Source of the DNA: Deltaproteobacteria bacterium
GTDB lineage: Bacteria > Desulfobacterota > Desulfobaccia > Desulfobaccales > 0-14-0-80-60-11
Length of the DNA stretch: 49,107 nucleotides
Assembly: GCA_016874975.1 (NCBI GenBank)
Contig: VGSQ01000009.1
Coordinates: 1 to 49,107, forward strand
Direction of reading: 5' to 3'
This document shows, piece by piece, positions 17,318 through 26,965 of this stretch. Position numbers and translations under genes: made by a program. The notes beneath the pieces are model-generated. The model made no database searches. It was given only the letters and a program-made list of their open reading frames with translations, and had not been told where the DNA came from. Every line of letters starts with the position of its first letter. Within the stretch, counting starts at the first letter, position 1.

Positions 17318-18025
17318 ATGAAAATTCCACCCTCGTTGAAGCAAATTGCGAATGCTTTGCCTTTTTCGGAATACTTGAAGGGAAAAGTCAGGTATTTTAT
17401 CTGGTCTCAGGAAAAACAAAAAAGATACGGGTCCCTGGGCGAAGGGGAAACGTTCTATGGTTACCAGGGGGAAACATTCAAGGCGAGAGCCAGGAGAATG
17501 CGGGAGGGGTTTTTTGAAAAGTACTCCCGCGGCAAAGGCCTGGACATCGGCTTCGGGGGGGACCTGCTGACAAAGAATTGCCGGGGATGGGACTTTGAGG
17601 ATGGCGATGCCCAGTACCTGCGGGGATTGAAAGACCATTCCTTTGATTTTGTGTATTCCTCCCATACCCTGGAAGACCTTCCGGACTTGGAAGCAGCCCT
17701 GAAAAATTGGTGGAGGGTCTTGAAACCGGGCGGTTTTTTTATTCTATATCTCCCTGAAAGGGACTTGTATGAAAAGAAGCTGACCCTGCCCTCCCGATGG
17801 AACCCTGGCCATAGACACTTTTTCTTGTTGGACCGAGATGAAAAGCCTCACACCGTCGGCCTTCTGCCTTTGATCGCCAGGACCATATCCGATTATGAAT
17901 TGATTTATGCCAAGGTTTGTGACGAAGGCCATACCATTACCGATCCCGAGCAGCACAGTGACGGAGAATATTCTCTAGAAGTGGTGCTTAAAAAACTTTT
18001 GACAACTAAAGCAAAGAAGAAGTAA
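17318..18025 (+). CDS. Class I SAM-dependent methyltransferase
   Basis: 235 residues from the ATG at 17318, which has TAGGA five bases upstream; an alternative ATG at 17276 overlaps the preceding gene and adds 14 residues. Motif I is GLDIGFGGDLL, motif II/III region is the DGDAQYLRGL segment, and the post-I block HSFDFVYSSHTLEDLPD with WWRVLKPGGFFILYLPE matches the Methyltransf_11 family. Substrate unknown. The gene is visibly AT-richer than argH and lysA on either side, suggesting recent acquisition into the operon region. Confidence 0.8.
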   Translation: MKIPPSLKQIANALPFSEYLKGKVRYFIWSQEKQKRYGSLGEGETFYGYQGETFKARARRMREGFFEKYSRGKGLDIGFGGDLLTKNCRGWDFEDGDAQYLRGLKDHSFDFVYSSHTLEDLPDLEAALKNWWRVLKPGGFFILYLPERDLYEKKLTLPSRWNPGHRHFFLLDRDEKPHTVGLLPLIARTISDYELIYAKVCDEGHTITDPEQHSDGEYSLEVVLKKLLTTKAKKK

Positions 18026-18110
18026 TACTATGCTGCCGACAAGATCTTTTAACCTCCATGGCTTCCGACTGCCTTCGTGATTTGCGGTTCCATATGCGAA
18101 AAGGGTTCTT

Positions 18111-19376
18111 ATGCACCATTTCCACTACGTCAACGGCGAGCTGTATTGCGAAGACGTGCCCGTGGCGCTCATCGCCGAGAAGGCGGGGACCCCCTTCTAC
18201 CTTTACAGCCACGCCACCCTGAGCCATCATTACCGCATCTTCGACGCGGCCTTCGCGGGCTTTCCGCATCTGGTCTGCTTCGCGGTCAAGGCCAACTCGA
18301 ACCTGGCCATCCTGCGCACCCTCATCGCCCTGGGGGCCGGGGTGGACATCGTCAGCGGCGGCGAACTGTACCGCTCTTTGCAGGCCGGGGTGGACCCCAT
18401 GAAGGTGGTCTACTCCGGCGTGGGCAAAAACGAGGCGGAAATCCGCCAGGCCCTCAGGGCCGGCATCCTGATGTTCAACATCGAATCCTCCCAGGAGCTG
18501 GCGGAGATCTCCCGGCTGGCCGGGCGTCTGCGCACCACGGCCCGCATCGCCCTGCGCATCAACCCGGACATCGACCCCCAGACGCACCCCTATATTTCCA
18601 CGGGCCTCAAGAAAAACAAGTTCGGCATCGACATCGAGCGGGCCCTGCAGGACTACCGCCGGGCCCGGGAGCTGCCGCATCTCGACGTGGTGGGCGCGGC
18701 CTGCCACATCGGCTCCCAGATCACCGAACTGCGCCCCTTCCTGGAGGCGGTGGGGCGCCTAAAGAGCCTCATCCGCGAGCTGGCCAAGGAAGGCATCGCC
18801 ATCCGTTTCCTGGACCTGGGCGGCGGGCTGGGCATCACCTACGACCGGGAGACGCCCCCCCACCCCCAGGAATACGGGCAGGCGCTGGTCAAGGAACTGC
18901 AGGGGCTGGACGTCACCCTCATCCTGGAGCCCGGCCGGGTGCTGGTGGGGAACGCCGGCATCCTGGTGACCCGGGTGCATTACACCAAGGACACGGAGGC
19001 CAAGCATTTCATCATCGTGGACGCGGGCATGAACGACCTGGCCCGCCCCAGCCTCTACGGCTCCTACCACGCCCTGCACCCGGTGGTGGAGCGCCCCCGG
19101 CCCGAAGTGGAGGCCTCCCTGGTGGGCCCCATCTGCGAGTCCGGCGACTTTTTGGCCAAGGACCGGCTCATGCCCGCGTTCACGCCCGGCGAACTGGTGG
19201 CGGTGATGAGCGCCGGGGCTTACGGCTTTTCCATGAGCTCCAATTACAACTCCCGGCCCCGGGTGGCGGAAATCTTGGTGAAAGACACCGAGTTTTATGT
19301 TATCAGAAAGCGCGAAACCTACCGTCACCTCATTCAGGGAGAAGCCATACCCGACTTTTTGAAGGAAGCGCCGTGA
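18111..19376 (+). CDS. lysA: Diaminopimelate decarboxylase
   Basis: 421 residues. PLP lysine K60 in [15 protein letters not shown] (about 203), the glycine-rich phosphate loop LDLGGGLGI (about 241), [11 protein letters not shown] (about 278), and the C-terminal catalytic [13 protein letters not shown] (about 342) all fit alanine-racemase-fold LysA. It decarboxylates meso-diaminopimelate to lysine in the cytoplasm. Its TGA overlaps the GTG start of dapF (GTGA), and dapA and dapB follow, so the lysine branch is expressed as a unit. Confidence 0.97.
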   Translation: MHHFHYVNGELYCEDVPVALIAEKAGTPFYLYSHATLSHHYRIFDAAFAGFPHLVCFAVKANSNLAILRTLIALGAGVDIVSGGELYRSLQAGVDPMKVVYSGVGKNEAEIRQALRAGILMFNIESSQELAEISRLAGRLRTTARIALRINPDIDPQTHPYISTGLKKNKFGIDIERALQDYRRARELPHLDVVGAACHIGSQITELRPFLEAVGRLKSLIRELAKEGIAIRFLDLGGGLGITYDRETPPHPQEYGQALVKELQGLDVTLILEPGRVLVGNAGILVTRVHYTKDTEAKHFIIVDAGMNDLARPSLYGSYHALHPVVERPRPEVEASLVGPICESGDFLAKDRLMPAFTPGELVAVMSAGAYGFSMSSNYNSRPRVAEILVKDTEFYVIRKRETYRHLIQGEAIPDFLKEAP

Positions 19377-20215
19377 CCGCCGACTCCTCCCGACGCCGTC
19401 TGCCGTTCTTCAAGATGCACGGCGGCGGCAACGATTTCGTGCTGGTGGACCACCGCCTCCCCATCCTGGCGGAGGCGGACCAGCCCGCCTTTGCCCGCCG
19501 GGTCTGCCACCGCCAGACCGGGGTGGGGGCCGACGGCCTGATTCTCTTGGAACTGTCCCGGTGCGCCGACCTGCGCTGGCGTTTTTATAACGCGGACGGC
19601 TCCCAGGCCGAGATGTGCGGCAACGGCGCCCGCTGCGCCGCCCGCTTCGCCGTCCTGCACGGCATGGCCGGGCAGAATCTGAGCCTGGAGACCCTGGCCG
19701 GCATCATTCACGCCGAGGTGCACGACCACCGGGCCCGCATCACCCTGCCAGGGGTGGGCGAGGCCCGCCTCCACCTGGACGTGCCCATAAATGACCTTAC
19801 ACTCCACGGCCATTTCCAGCCGGTGGGGGTGCCCCATGTGGTCTTTCCGGTGGCCGACCTGGAGGACGCGCCCGTCACCCAGTGGGGCCGGGCCGTGCGC
19901 TTCCACCGGCTGTTCCAACCCGCGGGCACCAACGTCAACTTCATCCGGGTCACCGGCCCCCACGCCCTCACGGTGCGCACCTACGAGCGGGGCGTGGAGG
20001 ACGAAACCCTTGCCTGCGGCACCGGCGCCGTGGCTTCGGCCCTGGTGGCGGCGCGGCTCGGCCAGGTGAGCTCCCCGGTCCTGGTGGAGACCCGGGGCGG
20101 GGAGGTGCTCACCGTCTCTTTCGCAAGGCAGGGCGAAGCCCTGACCGATATCCTCCTGGAAGGCGAGGCCCTGGTGGTCTTCCAGGGGGACCTGTGGCTG
20201 GAGGAACTCAAGTAA
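19373..20215 (+). CDS. dapF: Diaminopimelate epimerase
   Basis: 280 residues. The GTG start at 19373 overlaps the lysA stop. The two catalytic cysteines are present: C82 in EMCGNGARC and C215 in ETLACGTGA; the N-terminal [12 protein letters not shown] motif is also conserved. It converts LL-diaminopimelate to the meso form, the peptidoglycan precursor and lysA substrate. It acts immediately after the DapL product, whose gene is 3.7 kb downstream. dapA begins 11 bases later. Confidence 0.97.
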   Translation: MTADSSRRRLPFFKMHGGGNDFVLVDHRLPILAEADQPAFARRVCHRQTGVGADGLILLELSRCADLRWRFYNADGSQAEMCGNGARCAARFAVLHGMAGQNLSLETLAGIIHAEVHDHRARITLPGVGEARLHLDVPINDLTLHGHFQPVGVPHVVFPVADLEDAPVTQWGRAVRFHRLFQPAGTNVNFIRVTGPHALTVRTYERGVEDETLACGTGAVASALVAARLGQVSSPVLVETRGGEVLTVSFARQGEALTDILLEGEALVVFQGDLWLEELK

Positions 20216-20226
20216 GGAGGAGGTCC

Positions 20227-21099
20227 ATGTTTCAGGGAGCCATCACCGCCATCGTCACCCCCTTCAAGAACGGCGCGCTGGACGAAGCCGCGTATCGGGA
20301 GCTCATCGAGTTCCAGATTCAGGGGGGCATCAACGGCATCGTGCCCTGCGGCACCACCGGCGAATCCGCCACCCTGTCCCACGAGGAGCACCACCGGGTG
20401 GTGGAGATCTGCCTCGACCAGGTGAAAAAACGCGTCCCCGTCATCGCCGGCACGGGTTCCAACAACACCGCCGAGGCCCTGGCCCTGACCAAACATGCTG
20501 AGAAAGCGGGCGCCACCGCGGCCTTGATGATCACTCCTTACTACAACAAACCGACCCAGGAGGGCCTGTACCGGCACTTCAAAACCATCGCCGACGCCAC
20601 CAAAATCCCCATCGTGGTGTACAACGTGCCCGGGCGCACCAGCGTCAACCTGCTGCCGGAAACGGTGGCCCGGCTGGCGGCCTTCCCCACCATCATCGGC
20701 ATCAAGGAGGCCACCGGCGACCTGAAGCAGTGCGCCAAGGTGGTGGAACTGTGCCCGCCGGACTTCTGCGTGCTCTCCGGCGACGACTTCACCGTGCTGC
20801 CGCTCCTGGCCGTGGGCGGCCGGGGCGTCATCTCCGTCACCAGCAACGTCGCCCCCGGCGACATGGCCGGCATGTGCAAGGCCTTTTTCCAGGGCGACCT
20901 GGCCGAGGCCCGGCGCCTGCACTACAAGATGTGGCCGCTGATGGAGGCCATGTTCTACGAAACCAACCCCGCGCCGGCCAAGACCGCGCTCAAGATGATG
21001 GGCAAGATCACCGGCGAGGTGCGCCAACCCCTGTGCCCCATGTCTTCGGCCAACGAGGACAAACTCCGGGGCGTCATGCAGAAGTACGGGTTGATCTGA
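20227..21099 (+). CDS. dapA: 4-Hydroxy-tetrahydrodipicolinate synthase
   Basis: 290 residues. Schiff-base lysine K160 in IIGIKEATGD, catalytic tyrosine Y132 in VYNVPGRT, and GTTGESATL near residue 42 are all conserved. It condenses pyruvate with aspartate semialdehyde. A strong ribosome binding site (AAGGAGGAGG) lies between dapF and the ATG. A repeat and an AT-rich lipoprotein gene separate it from dapB. Confidence 0.97.
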   Translation: MFQGAITAIVTPFKNGALDEAAYRELIEFQIQGGINGIVPCGTTGESATLSHEEHHRVVEICLDQVKKRVPVIAGTGSNNTAEALALTKHAEKAGATAALMITPYYNKPTQEGLYRHFKTIADATKIPIVVYNVPGRTSVNLLPETVARLAAFPTIIGIKEATGDLKQCAKVVELCPPDFCVLSGDDFTVLPLLAVGGRGVISVTSNVAPGDMAGMCKAFFQGDLAEARRLHYKMWPLMEAMFYETNPAPAKTALKMMGKITGEVRQPLCPMSSANEDKLRGVMQKYGLI

Positions 21100-21107
21100 G
21101 GCGGAGG

Positions 21108-21180
21108 GGGGAGGGCCAGGTCCGTAAGGGCGGGTTTTAAACCCGCCCCTACACGCCCTCCCCTTTTCCACCCCTCCCAA
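21108..21180. repeat. Palindromic repeats between dapA and the lipoprotein gene
   Basis: An outer G-rich/C-rich arm pair (GGGGGGAGGGCCAGG against CGCCCTCCCC) encloses the palindrome at 21124-21152 (GTAAGGGCGGGTTTT against AAACCCGCCCCTAC), a member of the family seen at 8868-8895. A further inverted repeat (AGGTATGA / TCATACCT, near 21199-21222) follows and could serve as a terminator or operator before the lipoprotein gene. Confidence 0.65.
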
Positions 21181-21264
21181 CCAGCGGATGACGTTTGAAG
21201 GTATGACTTTTCATACCTTCAAACGCTTTATAAAATAGTTAAATGTTTAAAGGAGGATTATTTA

Positions 21265-21597
21265 ATGGTTAAGCATGTCGCAATAGTTTTGGGATTTCTA
21301 TTTTTATTTGCATGTGCTACTGCAGAAATCGGTCAACAATTCAACAAATCTGCTGCCGAACAGATACAAATCGGAAAAACTACCGAGGCTGAATTAATTT
21401 CTATGTTGGGTAGGCCGTTGAAGGAAAGGCAGGGGCAGGACGGAGTAAAGGTTTATACTTATGGATATATAAAATCTCAGGCAACAGCAGTTCCATTTGC
21501 TTCTAAGGGTTCTGTTTCAGGGGATAAATTGATAGTTGTATTTGACAAGAAAGGAATTGTATCATCGATTGAGAAAGGTTCTCTTCCGGAGAGGTAA
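21265..21597 (+). CDS. SmpA/BamE-like small lipoprotein
   Basis: 110 residues. Signal peptide MVKHVAIVLGFLFLFAC gives lipobox Cys17. The mature part has QIQIGKTTEAELISMLGRP, the pattern of SmpA/OmlA (BamE-like) domains, and a strand VKVYTYGYIKSQA. Probably an outer-membrane-facing lipoprotein; BamE function itself is not implied. AAAGGAGG lies before the ATG. The gene is strongly AT-rich against dapA and dapB on both sides, so it looks inserted into the dap operon. Confidence 0.75.
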   Translation: MVKHVAIVLGFLFLFACATAEIGQQFNKSAAEQIQIGKTTEAELISMLGRPLKERQGQDGVKVYTYGYIKSQATAVPFASKGSVSGDKLIVVFDKKGIVSSIEKGSLPER

Positions 21598-21638
21598 ATA
21601 CCCCCCCGGCCGAATCTGCAAAAGGAGATTGAGGTTTT

Positions 21639-22442
21639 ATGATTAAGGCAATCGTCTCAGGTGCGGCCGGCCGCATGGGCGGGCGCATCATCCACATGAT
21701 GGAGGGCGTGCCCGGCATTATGCTGGCGGGCGCGGTGGAGCGGCCGGACCACTTCGCGGTGGGCCAGGACGTGGGCGAAGTGGTGGGGCTGCCCCGGAAG
21801 AACCTTCCCGTGTCGGGCTCCCTGGCCCAGGTGGCGGCCCAGGGTGACGTGGTCATCGAATTCACCCACCCGGAACCCACCCTGGCCAATCTCAAAGTCG
21901 CGGCCGAAGCGGGTAAGGCCGCGGTCATCGGCACCACCGGCCTCTCCGCCCCCCAGGTGGAGGAGCTCAAACGCCTGGCCGCCGGCGCCCGGGTGGTCTT
22001 CGCCCCCAACATGAGCGTGGGCGTGAACCTGCTTTTCAAGGTGGTGGCGGACATCGCCTCCGTGCTTACCGAAGGCTACGACGTGGAGATCGTGGAGGCG
22101 CACCACCGCCTGAAAAAGGACGCCCCCAGCGGCACGGCCCTCAAACTGGCCCAGGTCATCGCCCAGGCTCTGGGCCGGAACCTGGACAAAGTGGGGGTTT
22201 ATGCCCGCCACGGCATGATCGGCCAGCGCACCGACCCGGAAATCGGCATCCAGACGGTGCGGGCCGGGGACATCACCGGCGAGCACACCGTGATTTTCGG
22301 CGGCATCGGCGAGCGCCTGGAGGTCATCCACCGGGCCCACAACCGGGACAATTTCGCCAAGGGCGCGGTGCGGGCCGCGCTGTGGATCGTGAACCAGAAA
22401 CTCGGTCTCTATGACATGCAGGATGTGCTGGGGCTGAAGTGA
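21639..22442 (+). CDS. dapB: 4-Hydroxy-tetrahydrodipicolinate reductase
   Basis: 267 residues. The N-terminal nucleotide-binding motif is GAAGRMGGRI, the catalytic signature is EAHHRLKKDAPSGTA (about 153-167), and IGTTGLSAPQ is also typical. It reduces the DapA product to tetrahydrodipicolinate. The next enzyme, DapL, is encoded 1.5 kb downstream. A good ribosome binding site (AAAGGAG) precedes the ATG. Confidence 0.97.
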   Translation: MIKAIVSGAAGRMGGRIIHMMEGVPGIMLAGAVERPDHFAVGQDVGEVVGLPRKNLPVSGSLAQVAAQGDVVIEFTHPEPTLANLKVAAEAGKAAVIGTTGLSAPQVEELKRLAAGARVVFAPNMSVGVNLLFKVVADIASVLTEGYDVEIVEAHHRLKKDAPSGTALKLAQVIAQALGRNLDKVGVYARHGMIGQRTDPEIGIQTVRAGDITGEHTVIFGGIGERLEVIHRAHNRDNFAKGAVRAALWIVNQKLGLYDMQDVLGLK

Positions 22443-22810
22443 GGAGGGAGTAAGCAGTAAGCAGTCGCGCATGGGCCTTCGGCCCACCCGTAACACATGA
22501 AAAGGGCGGTGGGGCGGGCGTCTCTGCCCGCCGCCAGCGCCTGGCAATGGTGCGTGAGACGCACCCTACGGAAGGACTTTTCAAGACAGTTCCTCATGGG
22601 CCTTGGGCTCACCCATAAATTATGAAAAGTTAAGCATGCTTATGGTGCGCAGTGCGCACCCTACACAAAACTTTTCGCAGCAGTGAGATGTAAATTGGAA
22701 GCTGTAAGCTGTTAGTGGTAAAGAAGGGGCGTGGGGGAGGAGAGAGCCCGGGTTCCCAAGCTCCCGCTTGGGAACCCGATTGCCCGCCAAGCTCTGCTTG
22801 GCCGGAGCGT
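22443..22810. repeat. Repeat-filled gap after dapB
   Basis: 413 bases without a gene. GGTGCGT-N3-ACGCACC family copies lie at 22546-22571 and 22641-22665. A GTTCCCAAGC palindrome is at 22750-22777 and CCGCCAAGCTCTGCTTGGCC at 22784-22803. Small frames here translate the repeats and are not called. Confidence 0.75.
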
Positions 22811-22855
22811 CATGTCGGATATCAGGCTCCATCGAGATGGCATTCCATAAAAAGC

Positions 22856-23098
22856 ATGCACCAATCTTTCGTTATCTGCCTTCGCCATGATGATTACCCT
22901 GCTTCCCTGGGGAGACGTAAGATTTATGTCAGGCTTCACGATCCGGAGGCGGAACAACATCATTACGTGAGGGTGATTGACGAATCGGGTGATGATTATC
23001 TCTATCCCGACGCATACTTCATGGCCATTACCTTGTCTGAGGAATTACAACGGGCGGTTATTGACGCGGCTTATAATGATGCGAGAGCAAGAGATTAA
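22856..23098 (+). CDS. Small conserved hypothetical protein (80 aa)
   Basis: 80 residues beginning MHQSFVICLRHDDYPASL. The pattern RKIYVRLHDPEAEQHHYVRV followed by IDESGDDYLYPDAYFMAI resembles a widespread small protein family of cyanobacteria and Deltaproteobacteria that I know only as hypothetical, often found near toxin-antitoxin or mobile genes. The fold looks like a small beta barrel. It ends 9 bases before the FAH-family gene. AT-richer than neighbours. Confidence 0.65.
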   Translation: MHQSFVICLRHDDYPASLGRRKIYVRLHDPEAEQHHYVRVIDESGDDYLYPDAYFMAITLSEELQRAVIDAAYNDARARD

Positions 23099-23107
23099 GG
23101 CGTTCAG

Positions 23108-23872
23108 ATGAAAATCGTCCGCTTCACCGAAGCCGGCCGCACGGCCTACGGCATCCTGGACGGCGAGCAGATCAAGGCCCTGTGGACCACGCCGTTTGAG
23201 GGCCTGGCCACGGGCTGGGAAGTCCATGCCCTGGGGGAGGTGGAGCTGCTGGCCCCCTGCGAGCCCACCAAGATCGTGGCCCTGGGCCTCAATTACCGGG
23301 ACCACGCGGTGGAGTTCGGCCGAGAGGCGCCTGACGAGCCCCTCATCTTCCTGAAGCCCGGCACCTCCGTCATCGGCCCGGAGGCGGAAATCATCTACCC
23401 GAGGATGTCCCGCCGGGTGGACTACGAGGCGGAACTGGGCGTGGTCATCGGCAAAACGGCCCGCCACGTCACCGAAGCCGAGGCCCTGGATTACGTCCTG
23501 GGCTACACCTGCGTCAACGACGTCACCGCGCGGGACCTGCAGAAGAAAGACGGTCTGTTCACCCGGGCCAAGGGCTTCGACACCTTCGCGCCCCTGGGGC
23601 CTTGGATCGAAACGGAGATCGCCGACCCGGACAACCTGACGGTGGAGGCGTACCTGAACGGCGAGCGGCGCCAGCATGGCAACACCCGGGACATGGTCTT
23701 CGGGGTGCGCCGCCTCATCTCTTTCATCTCTGAGATTATGACGCTGCTCCCCGGTGACGTCATCGCCACCGGCACGCCCTCGGGCGTCGGCCCCATGCGT
23801 GTGGGCGACGTGGTGGAGGTGCGGCTGGAAGGCGTCGGCGCCCTGCGCAACCGGGTGGCGGCGGAGAAATGA
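23108..23872 (+). CDS. Fumarylacetoacetate hydrolase-family protein
   Basis: 254 residues, typical of the short FAH-fold hydrolases/decarboxylases. Conserved blocks: [26 protein letters not shown], the metal-binding glutamates in [22 protein letters not shown], and the C-terminal [10 protein letters not shown] loop. Members act on acylpyruvates, oxaloacetate or homologous dicarboxylates; the substrate here cannot be determined. It sits between dapB and dapL, possibly cotranscribed with the upstream small protein. Confidence 0.88.
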   Translation: MKIVRFTEAGRTAYGILDGEQIKALWTTPFEGLATGWEVHALGEVELLAPCEPTKIVALGLNYRDHAVEFGREAPDEPLIFLKPGTSVIGPEAEIIYPRMSRRVDYEAELGVVIGKTARHVTEAEALDYVLGYTCVNDVTARDLQKKDGLFTRAKGFDTFAPLGPWIETEIADPDNLTVEAYLNGERRQHGNTRDMVFGVRRLISFISEIMTLLPGDVIATGTPSGVGPMRVGDVVEVRLEGVGALRNRVAAEK

Positions 23873-23876
23873 AGCT

Positions 23877-23931
23877 TGTGGGGGGAGGGGGCAGGGTTCC
23901 ATGAATCCTGGCCCCCTCCCCCCACCACAAA
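23877..23931. repeat. Long G-rich/C-rich hairpin repeat
   Basis: TTGTGGGGGGAGGGGGCAGG pairs with CCTGGCCCCCTCCCCCCACC followed by ACAA, a stem of more than 15 pairs directly after the FAH stop. Clear member of the family also at 8789-8837 and 47970-48030. May terminate or stabilise the transcript. Confidence 0.75.
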
Positions 23932-23954
23932 CTTTTCAAAACTGAGGTGCGGAT

Positions 23955-25121
23955 ATGAAGATGTTCGAGCCTGCCCAGCGGTTGAAGTTGATCCCTCCCT
24001 ATCTGTTCAAGGATATCGACGAAAAGAAAGAGCAGGTGCGGGCCCGGGGGGTGGACATCATCGACCTGGGGGTGGGCGACCCGGACCTGCCCACGCCGTG
24101 GTTCATCGTGGAAAAGATGCAGCAGGCGGTGGCGGACCCCCGCACCCACCGCTACCCCCTCTATTCGGGGCTCTCCACCTTCAAGGAGGCGGTGGCCCGC
24201 TGGTACCGGCGCCGTTTCGACGTGGAGCTGGACCCGGACACCGAGGTCCTCACCCTCATCGGCTGCAAAGAGGGCATCGCCCACCTGCCGCTGGGGGTCA
24301 ACGATCCCGAAGACATCAACCTGATGACCACCCCGGCCTATCCGGTCTACCACATGGGCACCCTCTTCGCCGGGGCCAACTGTTTCATGCTGCCCTTGAC
24401 CGCGGAAAATAACTTTCTGCCTGATTTTCACGAAATACCCCCATTGGAGGCCCGGGACGCCAAGCTCTTTTTCTTCAATTATCCCAACAATCCCACCGGG
24501 GCCACGGCGACGCTGGAGGATTTTCAGAAGATTATGGATTTTTGCCGGGAGTACCGCATCACCCCGGTGCATGACGCCTGCTACACGGAGATGGCCTTCG
24601 ACGGCTTCTCGCCCCCCAGCTTTTTGCAGCTTCCCGGCGCCAAGGAGATGGGCATCGAGTTCCATTCGCTTTCCAAGACCTACAGCATGACGGGCTGGCG
24701 CCTGGGCATGGCCGTGGGCAACCGGGAGGTGCTGGCCGCGCTGGGGAAAATCAAGAGCAACATCGACTCCGGCGCCTTCGACGCCATCCAACTGGCGGGC
24801 ATCGCCGCGCTGGACTCGGACCAGAGCTGCGTCCGGGAATACAACGCCATCTACCAGGAGCGCCGGGACCTTTTAGTGACCGGCCTGCAAAAATTGGGCT
24901 ACCAGGTGACGCCGCCCAAGGCCACCTTCTACGTCTGGATGCCGACGCCCCCGGGGTTCACCTCCATGAGCTTCGCCGCACACCTGCTGGAACACGCCGG
25001 CATCGTGGGCGTGCCCGGCGTGGGCTTCGGCGACCCCGGCGAGGGCTACCTGCGCCTGGCCCTGACCGTGGTAAAAGAAAGGCTGGAAGAGGCCCTGGCG
25101 CGCCTGGCCAAGGTGGGATGA
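23955..25121 (+). CDS. dapL: LL-diaminopimelate aminotransferase
   Basis: 388 residues, class I/II fold type I aminotransferase. PLP lysine K241 lies in SLSKTYSMTGWRLG; LGVGDPDLPTP near residue 38, YPLYSGL (about 74), and FNYPNNPTGA (about 173) are DapL-type signatures. It converts tetrahydrodipicolinate directly to LL-diaminopimelate, bypassing the succinyl/acetyl steps; no dapD, dapC or dapE is in this cluster, which supports the assignment. A related LL-DAP or aspartate/alanine aminotransferase remains possible. With dapA, dapB, dapF and lysA it gives a complete aspartate-semialdehyde-to-lysine route. Confidence 0.9.
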   Translation: MKMFEPAQRLKLIPPYLFKDIDEKKEQVRARGVDIIDLGVGDPDLPTPWFIVEKMQQAVADPRTHRYPLYSGLSTFKEAVARWYRRRFDVELDPDTEVLTLIGCKEGIAHLPLGVNDPEDINLMTTPAYPVYHMGTLFAGANCFMLPLTAENNFLPDFHEIPPLEARDAKLFFFNYPNNPTGATATLEDFQKIMDFCREYRITPVHDACYTEMAFDGFSPPSFLQLPGAKEMGIEFHSLSKTYSMTGWRLGMAVGNREVLAALGKIKSNIDSGAFDAIQLAGIAALDSDQSCVREYNAIYQERRDLLVTGLQKLGYQVTPPKATFYVWMPTPPGFTSMSFAAHLLEHAGIVGVPGVGFGDPGEGYLRLALTVVKERLEEALARLAKVG

Positions 25122-25215
25122 TCGGTTGTGGGGCGAGGGCCAGGGAGGTGACCTCCCCGCCTTCCCCCGCACCCCCTCCCCACCCAAGTAGGGCCGGTTC
25201 GCGCACCGCCCCTGC
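25122..25215. repeat. Two repeat-family copies between dapL and folK
   Basis: GGTTGTGGGGCGAGGGCCAGGG-type element (25123-25187, contains GGGAGGTGACCTCCC, a perfect palindrome) followed by a degraded GTAGGGGCGG palindrome (25188-25215). Confidence 0.65.
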
Positions 25216-25232
25216 CATCCTGCTGACAGCGT

Positions 25233-25763
25233 ATGCCCCTGGGAGACCCGGATATCACCGCGCTGAAACCGGTCATCGCCTACATCGGCCTGGGGGCCAA
25301 CCTGGGCGACCCCCGGCGGCAGGTGGAGGCGGCCCTGCGGCTGTTGGGAGAGGCCGACGAGGTGGAGGTGCAGGCGGTGTCGTCCCTCTACCGCACCCCG
25401 CCCCTGGGGCCGCCGGGCCAGCCGTGGTATATCAACGCCGCGGCCCGGGTGCGCACCCGGCTCACGGCCGAAGAGCTGCTGCGGGTGCTGCACCGCATCG
25501 AAGCCGACCTGGGCCGGGAGCGCCGGGAGCGCTGGGGCCCCCGGCTCATCGACCTGGACCTGCTGCTCTATGGCGGCGAAATCCTGACGGGGCCGGACCT
25601 GACCCTGCCCCACCCGGAGATGCACCGCCGGGCCTTCGTGCTGGCGCCCCTGGCCGAGATCGCCCCGGACGTCCGGCACCCGGTGCTGGGACAGGCCGTC
25701 CGGGATCTTCTGGCGGCCCTGGACCCCCGTGAGGTGGCCGCACTGGAGCGTCTGGGGGACTGA
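25233..25763 (+). CDS. folK: 2-Amino-4-hydroxy-6-hydroxymethyldihydropteridine pyrophosphokinase
   Basis: 176 residues. YIGLGANLGDP (about 17) and the HPPK signature GPRLIDLDLLLY (about 104-115) with its two metal-binding aspartates are intact; LPHPEMHRRAFVLAPL follows. It transfers pyrophosphate from ATP to the pterin precursor of folate. A linkage after dapL is common in this lineage as far as I know. An internal start near VIAYIGLGANLG is possible. Confidence 0.95.
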   Translation: MPLGDPDITALKPVIAYIGLGANLGDPRRQVEAALRLLGEADEVEVQAVSSLYRTPPLGPPGQPWYINAAARVRTRLTAEELLRVLHRIEADLGRERRERWGPRLIDLDLLLYGGEILTGPDLTLPHPEMHRRAFVLAPLAEIAPDVRHPVLGQAVRDLLAALDPREVAALERLGD

Positions 25764-25888
25764 AGGATTTCCGACGCCGAGTTGCAATGATAAGGCAATC
25801 TTTCGCAGCCGCAGGGTTCAGCCTGCGCCTGCACCGCGCCGGAAAGCCGGTGCTCCTGAATTTGGGATTCAGTCCTGAAAAGTCGTTC

Positions 25889-26000
25889 CGTAGGGTGCGT
25901 CTTACGCACCATTGCTCCGGGCTGGCGGCGGGCGGTGCCCGCCCTCCCCTGCATCTTGCTGAAAGTCTGTAGTGGATGAGGGCCAGGGGCGGCGGCCCCC
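25889..26000. repeat. Palindromic repeats upstream of the YHS-like gene
   Basis: GTAGGGTGCGTCTTACGCACC palindrome at 25891-25910, then GGCGGCGGGCGGTGCCCGCC, then a GGGGCGGCGGCCCC hairpin near 25986-25999. The 266-base gap holds no supported gene. Confidence 0.6.
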
Positions 26001-26029
26001 GGTCCCTTCTTTCCGGATGAGGAGACATC

Positions 26030-26314
26030 GTGCTCTGGCGTCTGTTGTTGGGCATGGTCTTGGGGTACGCGGCCTTTAAGGTGTACCACAAGGTGAAGGG
26101 TTCTCTCTCTCACAAAGGGAAAGCTCCGGACGCCCCTCCCCTGGGGGAGCCGGACACCCTGGTCCAGGACCCCATGTGCCGCACCTTTATCCCCCGGCGG
26201 GAGGCCTTGAAGCTCTCCTGGGACGGGAAAGACTATTTCTTTTGCTCCGAAGGCTGCCTGAAGCGCTTCCGCCGGGTGGGCCCGGGGGCATCAACGGATA
26301 AGGAGAAATCATGA
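26030..26314 (+). CDS. PP0621/YHS-like small membrane-anchored metal-binding protein
   Basis: 94 residues from a GTG preceded by GATGAGGA. One N-terminal transmembrane segment ([19 protein letters not shown]) and a C-terminal YHS/PP0621-like zinc motif: [14 protein letters not shown], then [15 protein letters not shown], with Cys at CR, FC and GC positions. May bind a metal near the membrane; function unknown. Its TGA overlaps the transaldolase ATG (ATGA), so the two are translationally coupled. Confidence 0.7.
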   Translation: MLWRLLLGMVLGYAAFKVYHKVKGSLSHKGKAPDAPPLGEPDTLVQDPMCRTFIPRREALKLSWDGKDYFFCSEGCLKRFRRVGPGASTDKEKS

Positions 26315-26964
26315 AATTTTTTATCGACACGGCCAACCTGCAGGAGATCCGCACCGCCTACGCCCTGGGGCTGGTGGACGGGGTGACCACCAACCCCAGT
26401 CTCTGCGCCAAGGAGGGAGTCCGGGGGCCGGAGGATTTTCGGGTGCACATCCGGACCATCTGCGAGTTGGTGCAGGCGCCGGTGAGCGCCGAAGTCATCG
26501 CCACCGACGCCGAGGGCATGGTGAAGGAGGCCCGGCAACTGGCCGGCATCCACGACCAGGTGGTGGTGAAGATTCCCATGACCACGGACGGCCTCCGGGC
26601 CACCCGCACCCTGGCCGAAGACGGCATCCGGGTGAACGTCACCCTCATCTTCCAGCCGGTGCAGGCCCTGTTGGCCGCCAAGGCCGGCGCCGCCTATGTC
26701 AGCCCCTTCATCGGCCGTCTGGACGACATCATCCAGCGGGGCATGGAGCTGGTGGAGCAGACGCTGGCCATCTTCAACAACTACGGCTATGAAACGGAAA
26801 TCATCGTAGCTTCGGTGCGCCACCCCTTGCACGTCCTGGAGGCGGCCCTGAGCGGCGCCGATGTGGCCACCATCCCTTACAAAGTGCTGCTCCAGCTTAT
26901 CCAGCATCCCTTGACGGACCTGGGACTACAAAAATTCCTGCAGGACTGGAAGGGCAGCCACTGA
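26311..26964 (+). CDS. Transaldolase, TalC/fructose-6-phosphate aldolase type
   Basis: 217 residues, the short-subfamily length. [21 protein letters not shown] and Schiff-base lysine K87 in VVVKIPMT define the family; [19 protein letters not shown] and the C-terminal [14 protein letters not shown] also match. It moves three-carbon units in the non-oxidative pentose phosphate pathway; sequence alone does not separate transaldolase from aldolase activity. pgsA follows two bases after the stop region. Confidence 0.93.
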   Translation: MKFFIDTANLQEIRTAYALGLVDGVTTNPSLCAKEGVRGPEDFRVHIRTICELVQAPVSAEVIATDAEGMVKEARQLAGIHDQVVVKIPMTTDGLRATRTLAEDGIRVNVTLIFQPVQALLAAKAGAAYVSPFIGRLDDIIQRGMELVEQTLAIFNNYGYETEIIVASVRHPLHVLEAALSGADVATIPYKVLLQLIQHPLTDLGLQKFLQDWKGSH

Positions 26965-26965
26965 G

